NCBI GenBank assembly: GCA_012842495.1
Contig: DUSS01000045.1
Span: 134,634-198,633 of the forward strand
Reading direction: 5' to 3'
DNA: 64,000 bases
From: Candidatus Fermentithermobacillaceae bacterium
GTDB lineage: Bacteria; Bacillota; Sulfobacillia; Fermentithermobacillales; DUSS01
In this document: positions 14,761 to 23,451 of the stretch, one piece after another
How the letters are laid out: every line of letters starts with the position of its first letter
How positions within the stretch are numbered: the first letter of the stretch is position 1
Notes under the pieces: model-generated
Databases searched by the model: none
The model's input: only the letters and a program-made list of their open reading frames with translations
Told to the model about the DNA's origin: nothing
Made by a program: the position numbers and the translations under genes

Positions 14761-15636
14761 GTGAAGCTCATCTCCGTTTCGGCCAAGAGACCCTTGCAGA
14801 ACGTGAGAGAAGCTTTGCGTTCCGAGATAGCCTCCATGAGGAAGGAGGGCATCCGGGTCTTTCTCCGGGAAAACCACCGCGGGTCCGTCGTGGCCCTTAG
14901 ATGCGACGCCCGGGGGAGCGACCGCAGCCCTGTGGAAAGACTTTCTTCCAGACTGAAATCGGTCGTGGCGAACGCTCTGGCCGACGTGATAATCGACGAG
15001 TACGAGGAGACCCTCGTAAGCTGCCTGGTCGATGAAAACTACGAATTTCTGTCAGGGAAGGACAGGGTGGCGCTTAAACGGGCCGTCCTGAAGAGGCTCG
15101 ATGATGGGACGGAGCTCGGTCAAGGCCTCTCCAAAAGGCAACAGAGAAAGAGCATGGTATGGGCTAAAATAGTCGAATACCTGGATAAGGAGGATGACGT
15201 CATACTTGAAGGGTTCGTCACTTTCCGGCTGAAGGAGTATCTGGAGTACCTAGCTGACACGGTCCAAAGCGTCGCCGAAGACTACCTCACCAGGAGAGAG
15301 TATAAGGAGTTTCTCAAATTGCTTCGATACTTCATGAATCTCCAGGAAAAGCCCATTCCAATGCTGAACGTGATTCGAAAGCCGGCCGGCTACGATCTTC
15401 TGGACATAACCGGGGAAAGGCTTCGTGGGGAGGTGGAGAAACTTGCCCTGGTCAAGTCTCTTCACCCGGAGCTTACCTCCGACGAGCTGCTTGTCTCCAT
15501 CGCCGTTACGCTTTCTCCCGAAAAACTGGTCTGGCACGGACCGACGGACGGTTGTCAAGCCTGCGACCTCTTAAAGGACCTGTTTGGGGAACGTTTCACG
15601 GTGTGTGCCGGGTGCGCGTGGGATGAGGAAAGCTAG
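14761..15636 (+). CDS. ytxC: Sporulation-associated protein YtxC family
   Basis: This 291-residue soluble protein resembles the putative sporulation protein YtxC. It has a variable N-terminal half, then a conserved FVTFRLKEYLEYLADTVQ and an EDYLTRREYKEFLKLLRYF region, ending with a cysteine-containing tail (GCQACDLL, CAGCAW). The biochemical role of the family is not known. YtxC is common in endospore formers and often found near thrS, as here. GTG 14761 follows GGAGG with eight bases spacing; the open frame extends further upstream but without conserved residues. Confidence 0.75.
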   Translation: MKLISVSAKRPLQNVREALRSEIASMRKEGIRVFLRENHRGSVVALRCDARGSDRSPVERLSSRLKSVVANALADVIIDEYEETLVSCLVDENYEFLSGKDRVALKRAVLKRLDDGTELGQGLSKRQQRKSMVWAKIVEYLDKEDDVILEGFVTFRLKEYLEYLADTVQSVAEDYLTRREYKEFLKLLRYFMNLQEKPIPMLNVIRKPAGYDLLDITGERLRGEVEKLALVKSLHPELTSDELLVSIAVTLSPEKLVWHGPTDGCQACDLLKDLFGERFTVCAGCAWDEES

Positions 15637-15899
15637 GTTCCTCACGATAATCACTGGAAAGTGGGTCTTGCCCGGGATGTAAACCTCTTGGGACGGTCAA
15701 CGCCGGCAAGAGGCTTTCTTCGAAGGGGTGGCCAGGTTCTTGTTCTCGCTCGCTGATTGGGGGCTTACCGGATAGCAGCTGCATCCTTTCCTGCGAGATG
15801 TACGGAGATGTGCTGTCATCCGGCGGGTTCACCCCTCCCCGACGCAAAGGAAACCGGCGGTCCGGGGCCGAAGTCTACCGATTCGGGAGGGATAGTTGC

Positions 15900-17390
15900 A
15901 TGAGAAAGACCGTCCGGATGCTTGGTGTCCTCGCGTTGGTCGCGGTAGTACTGACGGTCACGCCGGCCCGAGCGGAGGGGGCTGCCTATGTGGGTCAGCC
16001 GATCGGTATGGTCCGCTGGTCCGACGTAAAAGTGGACATCGATGGTATGCCCATAAGGGCCTATGAGTTGGCTGGGTGCCACTTAGTGGTCTGCGAAGAC
16101 CTTCCGGCCTACGGATTCTGGGTGAGCTGGGATCCGAACGTGCGTGTTGTCGATGTGAGGACGCTGGAGATGCCCGAGAGGCCGCCTGTCCCGGTGGACA
16201 GCGGGGGTGAGCCCGGTTCCTTCGCCGCGACTATATACGCCAGTGACATCGTAACGTACGTCAACGGTCGCAGGATCGCGTCATACAACCTGGGGGGCAG
16301 GACCGCCATTGCGGTCGAGGACCTTGCGGCGTGTGGTGTGGGCGGCCCGTCCCAGCCCGGGAGCGGGTTCTCGGCTTACGGCTTCTCCTGTGTGTGGAAC
16401 CACGGCAAAGGGACGATGAGTCTGCGCGCGCTGCGCCCCGGCGCCCAATTCGATTGTGACCTCGGGCGATGTACTCTGTCCCGCGTCGTAGATAACGGCG
16501 ACTACGGCTACTCGCTGCAGCTCCGCCCCCTTAGGCTCGATGGCGTACTGCTTATTCCGGACATGACCGTCGTGACGTTGCCGACAGGGAACCAGTACGC
16601 GCCTTGGGCTGAGGTTGCGGGGGCTTTAGGCCTCAAGTGGCAGTGGGATGCCAAGCACAACATCATCTCCATAGATGCACGCACACTGTCCCCAGTTGAG
16701 CCAGCTTCGGGTGAGCCCGACCGGCCCATGCTTTCTTGGAACGTGCGTGGGGACTCCTTCGCCATTGAGATTGGGTTCTCCGTTGCCGGGCAGATGGTTG
16801 AAATCCCGCGCGATCCCTGGAAGTATGTGCCGCCCGACGCGATTGTGTGCGAGGGCAAGGTATTCGTCCGCTTTGAAGCTATAGCTACGGTGCTCGACCT
16901 AATTCCGGTGGCGGCCGACGGCTTCTACAGGAAGGCCAATTCTGCTGTGTGCTGGGACTACACCTTCATTCCCTACACGGGCGGCGAGAGTGAGTGGCTG
17001 GCCTCGGCGAGCCCATCCTACTTGGGTGTCGGCAGAGGAATGATTGGAACCGTGGGTCACGAGCGGACCACTCCGATTACGCTAACGTTCTCCCGCAAGA
17101 TGGACGCGACTACGTTGACGCCAGAGAACATTCCCGTCGTTTACAAGAAGGTGTTCGCCAACGGGCGGGTCGAGTACGGCGTGATATCCGGTTACTACGT
17201 TTACACGTTCGACGAAGCGACCAACACGCTGACTATTTCACCCGTCAGCCCAATCGAACTGCCTGCCGGCACCGATGTCATCGTCGCCATAAAGCCGTCA
17301 ATCGCGGACGCGGAGGGACGCCATCCCTCTGAGGGCATGAAGATCGGTTTTTACATTTCGCCGGATCCCGACGTGAAGACCGGTCCGTGA
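15900..17390 (+). CDS. Secreted protein with stalk-like repeats and Ig-like domain
   Basis: The 496-residue protein has a clear signal peptide (RKTVRMLGVLALVAVVLTV ... ARA). Two or three related segments follow (KVDIDGMPIRAYELAG and VTYVNGRRIASYNLGG, each followed by an EDL-aCG turn and a W-strand). These resemble the copper-amine-oxidase-N-like stalk domains of Firmicutes surface proteins. The C-terminal 110 residues look like an SbsA-type Ig-like domain (ITLTFSRKMDATTLTPENI). There is no SLH, LPXTG or membrane anchor. It is presumably extracellular with a structural or binding role. It stands alone between ytxC and the thrS leader. Confidence 0.65.
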   Translation: MRKTVRMLGVLALVAVVLTVTPARAEGAAYVGQPIGMVRWSDVKVDIDGMPIRAYELAGCHLVVCEDLPAYGFWVSWDPNVRVVDVRTLEMPERPPVPVDSGGEPGSFAATIYASDIVTYVNGRRIASYNLGGRTAIAVEDLAACGVGGPSQPGSGFSAYGFSCVWNHGKGTMSLRALRPGAQFDCDLGRCTLSRVVDNGDYGYSLQLRPLRLDGVLLIPDMTVVTLPTGNQYAPWAEVAGALGLKWQWDAKHNIISIDARTLSPVEPASGEPDRPMLSWNVRGDSFAIEIGFSVAGQMVEIPRDPWKYVPPDAIVCEGKVFVRFEAIATVLDLIPVAADGFYRKANSAVCWDYTFIPYTGGESEWLASASPSYLGVGRGMIGTVGHERTTPITLTFSRKMDATTLTPENIPVVYKKVFANGRVEYGVISGYYVYTFDEATNTLTISPVSPIELPAGTDVIVAIKPSIADAEGRHPSEGMKIGFYISPDPDVKTGP

Positions 17391-17693
17391 AGTCGGTAGT
17401 GTTTTAGTCTTCGCCAACTCGTGCCGCTGGGTTTCCTTTGTCATTTTTTCCGCCCCTCTATGGTGAGGCTTTTGCCTAGCATGAGTAGGACGTTCTGTTC
17501 GCTGTTTGGTTCGCTTCCGGCCGCTCTAGAGGGAGTACTGAAAGCCTTGGGAATCGACCATCACATACCCAGGCGGATGAAGCGAGTGGGAGCGAGGCAC
17601 GGTTCTAGAACCTGCAAGGTCTTGATCGACCGTGCTCTGCGCTATAAGATCTAGACCATAGGAGACCTGAATAGAGGACCGTTGAACGTGCTG
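17391..17693 (+). other. Intergenic region with a likely promoter for the thrS leader
   Basis: TTGATC (17622-17627) and TATAAG (17643-17648) are 15 bases apart and would start a transcript near 17655, just ahead of the T-box. The 77-codon frame at 17421-17654 has no recognisable family. Nothing else is seen here. Confidence 0.4.
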
Positions 17694-17919
17694 TGACGGG
17701 GAGAGTACCGAAAAGCTCTCCATACAGAGAGAGACGGTCGGGGCTGAAAACCGTCTCTGGAAGCTTGAGGGAAGACCGCCCCTGAGCACCAGGCCGAAAA
17801 GCGCCGTTTGCAAAAGGTCTGCGGGCTTCGCCCGTTACAGCGAAGACGAGCCTTGACGGAAAATAAGGGTGGAACCGCGAGTCACAAGCTCGCCCCTTTG
17901 GGGCGGGCTTGGTTTTTTT
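17694..17919 (+). promoter_or_regulatory. T-box leader of thrS (threonine specifier ACC)
   Basis: The leader contains the canonical T-box sequence AAGGGTGGAACCGCG (17865-17879), an AGTA-containing stem I start (GAGAGTACC) and CAGAGAG. The specifier-loop pattern GAAGACCGCCCCTGAGC places ACC (17775-17777, Thr) as the specifier. The terminator is an 11-bp stem (17886-17910) followed by seven Ts. Uncharged tRNA-Thr should stabilise the antiterminator and allow thrS transcription. Confidence 0.93.
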
Positions 17920-17948
17920 AGAGCGCTATCTACTGCGCGCTAGGAGGT

Positions 17949-19892
17949 ATGACCGTGAACGGCTCGACAGAATTCATCGTCAGGTGCGAGGGCGAGGAAT
18001 TAAAGGTACGGCAGGGGGAGACGTTTCTGGATCTGGCGGAAAGAGCGGGATGGTCCCGGGACGTCCTCATGGTTGAGGTAGACGGTGTTCCCCGGGAGCT
18101 CCGCTGGCCCGTGCCCGGACCGTGTGAAATCAAACCGCTCGGATTCGGATCCGCCGCCGCTCGCGAAGCGCTTCGCCACAGCGCTTCTCACGTCCTAGCT
18201 CAAGCGGTGAAACGTCTTTACCCGGATGCCGAGCTGGGTATCGGTCCGGCCATAGAAGACGGGTTCTACTACGATTTTCGGTTGGGCCATTCGTTCGAGC
18301 CGGAGGATCTCGAGAAGATAGAACGAGAGATGGAAAAGGTCATCGAGGAGGACCTGCCCATCACGAGGCACGAGGTATCCCGCCAGGAAGCTTTTAGCAT
18401 ATTTTCGCAAAGGCGGGAGCCGTTAAAACTAGAGATCCTCGAGGAAATCCCGGGGGGCGAACCGGTTTCCATTTACAAACAGGGGGAGTTCATCGACCTG
18501 TGTGCGGGTCCTCATGTGCCGAGCACGGGTTACATCCGTGCGTTCAAACTCACGTCGGTGGCGGGTGCCTACTGGCGGGGGGACGAAAAGCGCGACATGC
18601 TCCAGCGCATATATGGGACGGCGTTCTTGACCAGGGCGGAACTGGACCAGTACCTGAAGCGCCAGGAGGAAATCAAGCAGAGGGATCACAGAAAGCTCGG
18701 CAAGGAGCTGGGTATATTCAGCATCCAGGAAGAGGGAGGACCCGGCCTGGTTTACTGGCATCCAAAAGGCGGAGTCATCCGCCAGGTTATCGAGGACTTC
18801 TGGAGAGAGGAGCACCGCCGCCGTGGTTATGATATCGTATATACTCCCCACATAGCTAAGCTCGACCTATGGAAGACCTCGGGTCACTGGGACTGGTACC
18901 GGGAAAATATGTACTCCCCCATAGTGGTGGAAGGGGTAGAGTACCTCTTAAAGCCAATGAACTGCCCGTTTCACATACTAATGTATAAGAGCTCCCTCAG
19001 GAGCTACAGAGATTTGCCTCTGAGATGGGCCGAACTCGGAACCGTTTACCGTTATGAGCGATCCGGTGTGCTCCACGGCATGTTGAGGGTGCGGGGATTT
19101 ACCCAGGACGATGCCCACATATTCTGTCGCCCGGATCAGCTCGAGGACGAACTCGTCGGAGTCCTAGATCTCGCCCAGTTCATGCTGAAGAGCTTCGGCT
19201 ACGAAGAGTACGACTGCATGCTATCGGTCAGGGACCCGCACGACAACAAGAAGTACATCGGTGAAGACAGCGTCTGGAACCAGGCCGAGGCCGCTCTGGA
19301 GGCTGCTCTCAAACGCAAAGGGCTCCCTTACGCCCGCGATGAAGGAGAAGCCAAGTTCTACGGGCCAGCGATCGACATCAAGATAAAAGACGTGTTCGGC
19401 AGAGGCTGGCAGGGGCCTACGATCCAGGTGGACTTCAACCTGCCGGAGCGCTTCGACCTCACGTATATCGGCGAGGACGGAAAGCCTCACAGGCCGGTGA
19501 TGATTCACAGGACCGTGCTGGGGGCCATGGAACGCTTTGTCGGCGGTCTCATCGAGCACTATGGCGGGGCATTTCCCGTGTGGCTTGCGCCCGTACAGGT
19601 AAAAGTGATACCCGTTACCGAAGGGCAGGAGGACTATGCTGCGGAAGTTGTGAAGACCCTCAAAGCCGAAGGAATCCGTGCGGAAGGCTTCTTCGGGCCC
19701 GAGAAGGTTGGTTACAAGATTCGCCAGTGCCAGCTGGAAAAGATTCCATACATGCTGGTGGTAGGTCCCAGGGAAAAGGAATCGGGGACGGTAGCTGTAA
19801 GACACCGGTCAAGAGGGGATCTCGGTCCCCAGCCCCTTTCGGAGTTCAGTCAAAAGGTGAAAGAGCAGATATCCGCGAAAAGCCTGGACTAG
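17949..19892 (+). CDS. thrS: Threonyl-tRNA synthetase
   Basis: At 647 residues it has full bacterial ThrRS length. It has an N-terminal TGS domain (FIVRCEGEELKVRQGETF), the HxxxH editing motif (RHSASHVLAQ) and the class II core with the zinc-ligand cysteine in MNCPFHI (C339). Motif 2 is TVYRYERSGVLHG and motif 3 HRTVLGAMERF, followed by the anticodon-binding domain. It charges tRNA-Thr and edits Ser-tRNA-Thr. The ATG follows GGAGG and lies directly behind the T-box terminator. It stands in front of the infC operon. Confidence 0.98.
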   Translation: MTVNGSTEFIVRCEGEELKVRQGETFLDLAERAGWSRDVLMVEVDGVPRELRWPVPGPCEIKPLGFGSAAAREALRHSASHVLAQAVKRLYPDAELGIGPAIEDGFYYDFRLGHSFEPEDLEKIEREMEKVIEEDLPITRHEVSRQEAFSIFSQRREPLKLEILEEIPGGEPVSIYKQGEFIDLCAGPHVPSTGYIRAFKLTSVAGAYWRGDEKRDMLQRIYGTAFLTRAELDQYLKRQEEIKQRDHRKLGKELGIFSIQEEGGPGLVYWHPKGGVIRQVIEDFWREEHRRRGYDIVYTPHIAKLDLWKTSGHWDWYRENMYSPIVVEGVEYLLKPMNCPFHILMYKSSLRSYRDLPLRWAELGTVYRYERSGVLHGMLRVRGFTQDDAHIFCRPDQLEDELVGVLDLAQFMLKSFGYEEYDCMLSVRDPHDNKKYIGEDSVWNQAEAALEAALKRKGLPYARDEGEAKFYGPAIDIKIKDVFGRGWQGPTIQVDFNLPERFDLTYIGEDGKPHRPVMIHRTVLGAMERFVGGLIEHYGGAFPVWLAPVQVKVIPVTEGQEDYAAEVVKTLKAEGIRAEGFFGPEKVGYKIRQCQLEKIPYMLVVGPREKESGTVAVRHRSRGDLGPQPLSEFSQKVKEQISAKSLD

Positions 19893-19971
19893 AAAGGGAT
19901 GTCCGATCGCCGGGGGATGTGTGCCAATCTGACGCAGATCGTCCGAGTAGACCGTACTCAAATCCCTGTGG

Positions 19972-20098
19972 TATACTCGGAGTCGTTGAAAGAAGAAGCC
20001 ATCCGCTTCTCACCTTACGGCATCGCCAGTAAGGTTCGCACCACGACGAGAATGGTTGTCGTTCGGACTAAGAGGCGGGTGGAACCCGCCTTTTTTAC
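19972..20098 (+). promoter_or_regulatory. L20-type autoregulatory leader of infC-rpmI-rplT
   Basis: An extended -10 (TGGTATACT, ending 19977) starts a transcript near 19984. The leader contains the conserved CGCTTCTCACCTTACGGCA block of Firmicutes infC leaders. It ends in a perfect terminator hairpin, GGCGGGT-GGA-ACCCGCC (20074-20090) plus TTTTTT. In B. subtilis, L20 binding to such a leader favours termination. The layout here indicates the same feedback. Confidence 0.85.
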
Positions 20099-20117
20099 GT
20101 TGAGGAGGTGTATATCA

Positions 20118-20693
20118 ATAAGTCAGGATCTCAGGGTAAACGAGGAGATCAAGGTCCGCGAAGTGAGGCTTATCTCACCGGAGGGGGAGCAGCTGGGCGT
20201 CGTGCCGATACGCCAGGCCCTGGAGATGGCCCGGGAACGCAATCTCGATCTCGTTGAGGTGGCACCTCAGGCTAAACCGCCGGTATGCAAGCTCATGGAC
20301 TACAACCGGTGGAAGTATGAGCAGCAAAAGAGGCAGAGGGAAGCTAAGAAGAAGCAACGAGTTCAGGATGTGAAAGAACTCAAAATGCGACCGGTCATCG
20401 ACGACCACGACTTCAACGTCAAGGCCAAAAGCGCCCGGCGCTTTTTAATGGAAGGCGATAAGGTGAAAGCCGTCATCATGTTCCGGGGCAGGGAAATAGT
20501 TCACCTTCAGCTCGGCCAGAGGGTGCTGGAGCGGTTGTATGACAGCATCAAAGATGTAGGCGCCGTCGAACGGCCTCCCAAGCTCGAAGGACGCAACATG
20601 GTCATGGTTATCGCGCCGAGGCCGGTTCATAAGCAACCTGCACCTGGCAAGGCCGAAGTGCAGGAACCCGTTCCGGAGGAAAAGGAGTTGTGA
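20118..20693 (+). CDS. infC: Translation initiation factor IF-3, apparently with an ATA start
   Basis: IF-3 of 191 residues: N-terminal domain (LRVNEEIKVREVRLISPEG), linker KLMDYNRWKYEQQKRQREAKKK, and C-terminal domain (DFNVKAKSARRFLMEGDKV, VIMFRGREI). It binds the 30S subunit and monitors start-codon selection. There is no ATG, GTG or TTG at the right distance. ATA at 20118, nine bases after GGAGG, matches the expected N-terminus. Rare AUU/AUA starts are the classical self-control device of infC, because IF-3 discriminates against them. The TTG at 20100 would overlap the Shine-Dalgarno. Confidence 0.93.
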   Translation: MSQDLRVNEEIKVREVRLISPEGEQLGVVPIRQALEMARERNLDLVEVAPQAKPPVCKLMDYNRWKYEQQKRQREAKKKQRVQDVKELKMRPVIDDHDFNVKAKSARRFLMEGDKVKAVIMFRGREIVHLQLGQRVLERLYDSIKDVGAVERPPKLEGRNMVMVIAPRPVHKQPAPGKAEVQEPVPEEKEL

Positions 20694-20696
20694 AAA

Positions 20697-20900
20697 GTGG
20701 CCAAGAACAAGATGAAGACCCATAAGGGAGCAGCTAAGCGCCTCATGGTGACCGGAACCGGAAAGATCAAGCACTACCATTCCGGACACAACCACAGGCT
20801 TGAGGTGAAGTCGACCAAGGCCAGACGACGGCTGCGGAAGTCAACAATTCTCACTCCCGTGCACGAAAAAGCCGTACGCCAGCTCATTCCTTACAAGTGA
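20697..20900 (+). CDS. rpmI: Ribosomal protein bL35
   Basis: The 67-residue basic protein has the L35 signature KMKTHKGAAKR and the ending HEKAVRQLIPYK. GTG 20697 lies three bases after infC. It is a component of the 50S subunit, cotranscribed with infC and rplT and subject to the L20 leader. Confidence 0.97.
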   Translation: MAKNKMKTHKGAAKRLMVTGTGKIKHYHSGHNHRLEVKSTKARRRLRKSTILTPVHEKAVRQLIPYK

Positions 20901-20945
20901 GTTGGTCTCGGGTAAGGCCAGTCTGTTGGAAGGAAGTGTGATATC

Positions 20946-21317
20946 ATGCCGCGAGTAAAAACGGGGGTTATCAACAAGAAACGTCATAAGAAGATATTGA
21001 AACTGGCCAAGGGATATTGGGGCAAGAGGTCGAAGACGTTCAGGGCAGCTAACGAAGCTGTCATGAAGGCCCTGTACTATGCCCGCAGGCACCGCAGGGA
21101 GAAAAAGCGCGAGTGGAGAAGCCTCTGGATCTCCCGGATTAACGCTGCGGCTAGGTCCAACGGGATGACCTATTCCAGCTTTATCGCTGGTCTTAAGAAA
21201 GCAGGCGTCCAGGTGAACAGGAGGATCCTCGCAGATCTCGCCATCACGGATAAGAAAGCTTTTGAAGAGCTGGTAGAGGTGGCAAAAGCAAACCAGACCC
21301 GGCCCGAGAAGCTTTAA
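20946..21317 (+). CDS. rplT: Ribosomal protein bL20
   Basis: At 123 residues it is full length. It has the strongly basic N-terminal helix ([20 protein letters not shown]) and the globular end ([19 protein letters not shown]). L20 is needed early in 50S assembly and is the likely repressor acting on the leader at 19972-20098. It is followed after only 20 bases by ktrB. Confidence 0.98.
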   Translation: MPRVKTGVINKKRHKKILKLAKGYWGKRSKTFRAANEAVMKALYYARRHRREKKREWRSLWISRINAAARSNGMTYSSFIAGLKKAGVQVNRRILADLAITDKKAFEELVEVAKANQTRPEKL

Positions 21318-21337
21318 GCTCTGAAGGAGCATAACTC

Positions 21338-22681
21338 ATGTCGGACAGATCTTTTCCTAGGCGTCTCACCCCCGTCCGCCTTCTAGTGATGGGGTTCGCC
21401 TCAGTGATATTGGTCGGAGCGGTCGTTTTGACGCTGCCCGTTTCGAGCGCTCGGGGAACATTCACATCTCCGGTGGATGCTCTGTTCACCGCTACTTCTG
21501 CCGTATGTGTCACGGGGCTCATCGTAGTTAACACGGCTTCCCACTGGAGCACGTTCGGCAAGGCGGTGATCCTCTTATTGATCCAGGCTGGTGGGTTGGG
21601 CATCATGACTATAGCTACGGGGCACGCACTGGTTACCGGAAGGCGTGTAGGGTTATGGGAGCGTATGGCCATACAGGAGCAGACCGGCTTCTGGACGTTG
21701 CAGGGTTTGGTCCTGCTCGTCAAGCGGATAATCCTGGCCACTGCCCTTTTTGAATCGGTGGGAGCGCTAATCCTGGCGCTGGTTTTCCGTTTTTCTGGTG
21801 GGTTGCCTGTTGGCGAATCCATCTGGTTTGGACTGTTTCACTCGGTTTCAGCTTTCTGCAACGCCGGTTTTGACATAACCGGACGGAGCTTTGTGGACTT
21901 CGTGGACAACGCGACGCTGGTCTTGACCGTGACCTCCTTAATCATAGCAGGAGGGATCGGCTTCCACGTTCTGGTTGACCTGTACCAAACCAGGGGCAGG
22001 TTCCGGGAGATGAAGCTTCACAGCAAGATCGTGATCAAGACGACCTTTTGGCTCCTCCTGGCAGGCACAGTGCTGGCGCTTTTATTGGAGCACGGAAACC
22101 CAGGAACCATGGGGAATCTGGATGCGAAGGGGAAAATTCTGGCTTCCTGGTTTCTCAGCGTTACGCCCAGGACCGCTGGGTTTAACACTGTACCCACGGA
22201 AGCCCTTCGAACTGCCACTGCCTTCGTGGTCATTCTGCTCATGTTCGTGGGGGCCTCGCCGGGAGGTACAGGCGGCGGTATCAAGACCAGCACCTTTGCC
22301 ATCCTCGCGAGAAGCGTGATCGGGTTCGTAAGGCGGGAAGCTGATGTTACATTTGGTGGCAGACGCATTCCCGAATCTGCCGTAATGAAGGCCGTAGTGA
22401 TCTTTGCGGTGGCCTTGGGACTTGTTATAACCTCGACTTTGGTGCTATGCGTCACAGAAGAAGCCGAGTTTCTGGATATCTTGTTCGAAGTGGTATCGGC
22501 TTTCGGAACCGTGGGGCTTTCCCGGGGGATCACCGGGAATCTGACGATGGCGGGGAAGCTCACTCTGATCCTGACGATGTTTGCAGGGCGAGTAGGCCCT
22601 CTGACCCTGGCGATGGCGCTTTCGACGCCAAGGCCGTCCGCGGACATCAAATATCCTGAGGAGAAAGTGTCGGTTGGGTAG
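21338..22681 (+). CDS. ktrB: KtrB/TrkH-family potassium (K+/Na+) transporter channel subunit
   Basis: This 447-residue membrane protein is built of repeated M1-P-M2 units with selectivity-filter-like turns: ATSAVCVTGL, SAFCNAGFD, ASPGGTGGG and SAFGTVGLS. That is the KtrB/TrkH pattern, translocating K+ with Na+ or H+ coupling. It is followed by the gene for its regulatory RCK partner. ATG 21338 lies 20 bases after rplT and follows GGAG, so it may be partly cotranscribed with the ribosomal operon. Confidence 0.92.
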   Translation: MSDRSFPRRLTPVRLLVMGFASVILVGAVVLTLPVSSARGTFTSPVDALFTATSAVCVTGLIVVNTASHWSTFGKAVILLLIQAGGLGIMTIATGHALVTGRRVGLWERMAIQEQTGFWTLQGLVLLVKRIILATALFESVGALILALVFRFSGGLPVGESIWFGLFHSVSAFCNAGFDITGRSFVDFVDNATLVLTVTSLIIAGGIGFHVLVDLYQTRGRFREMKLHSKIVIKTTFWLLLAGTVLALLLEHGNPGTMGNLDAKGKILASWFLSVTPRTAGFNTVPTEALRTATAFVVILLMFVGASPGGTGGGIKTSTFAILARSVIGFVRREADVTFGGRRIPESAVMKAVVIFAVALGLVITSTLVLCVTEEAEFLDILFEVVSAFGTVGLSRGITGNLTMAGKLTLILTMFAGRVGPLTLAMALSTPRPSADIKYPEEKVSVG

Positions 22682-22717
22682 TCGGACCCGAGTGTATATG
22701 GGGTGGTATGACCGCAT

Positions 22718-23380
22718 ATGACTAAACAATGTTTGGTGATAGGTATTGGGCGCTTCGGAAGTTCCGTTGCCGAGACTCTTACCGAACTTGGAGCCGAAGT
22801 CCTGGCGGTGGACAAGGTAGAGGAGCGTGTCAGGGCTATAGCCCCCCGGGTGACTCAGGCCATCGTGGCGGACGCAACAGACGAAACAGTGCTCAGGGAA
22901 ATCGGAGTGCGTAACTTCGATGTGGTCATTTGCTCCATGGGCGAATCCCTTGAGGCCAGTCTTCTCGTCACGATGCTTCTCAAGGAGCTCGGGGCAAAGC
23001 GCGTTATCGTGAAGGCCGCCAACGAGATTCATGGGAGGATTTTAGCCAGGATCGGGGCGGATACGGTGGTTTACCCCGAAAGAGATATGGGCAAAAGGCT
23101 CGCCTATTCGCTCCTGTCCGGAAGTATCATAGACTCGATAGAGCTTTCCAGCGACTATCGAGTGGTAGAAGTAGTCGTGTCGGGTGGCCTCGTGGGGAAG
23201 ACCTTGCGGGGTCTCAACCTTCGCAACAAAATCGGAGTTAACGTCATGGCCATCAAGCGTGGGAATTACGTTAACGTGGCGCCGGACCCTGACCATCCGC
23301 TCGAGGAAGGCGATATTCTGGTTGTGGTCGGGCCGAACTCCGGAGTTGCGCGGTTGAACCAAATCGTCGAAAGAGGTTGA
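22718..23380 (+). CDS. ktrA: KtrA/TrkA-type RCK regulatory subunit
   Basis: The 220-residue cytoplasmic protein has an N-terminal Rossmann domain (GIGRFGSSVAETLTELG, then VLAVDKVEERVRAI and VADATDE) binding NAD(H)/ATP. A C-terminal RCK_C domain (about residues 140-218, ending ILVVVGPNSGVARLN) follows and often binds c-di-AMP. It forms an octameric ring gating KtrB, encoded 36 bases upstream. Confidence 0.92.
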   Translation: MTKQCLVIGIGRFGSSVAETLTELGAEVLAVDKVEERVRAIAPRVTQAIVADATDETVLREIGVRNFDVVICSMGESLEASLLVTMLLKELGAKRVIVKAANEIHGRILARIGADTVVYPERDMGKRLAYSLLSGSIIDSIELSSDYRVVEVVVSGGLVGKTLRGLNLRNKIGVNVMAIKRGNYVNVAPDPDHPLEEGDILVVVGPNSGVARLNQIVERG

Positions 23381-23451
23381 AGCAATGCTTCAGGCAATGG
23401 TGACTTTGCCCACAACCCTGGGACTGATACTCGAAGGAGGACGCACGGGGA

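Noticed and set aside
17421-17654. 77-codon frame before the thrS T-box
   Set aside because: No recognisable family, and it overlaps the likely leader promoter.
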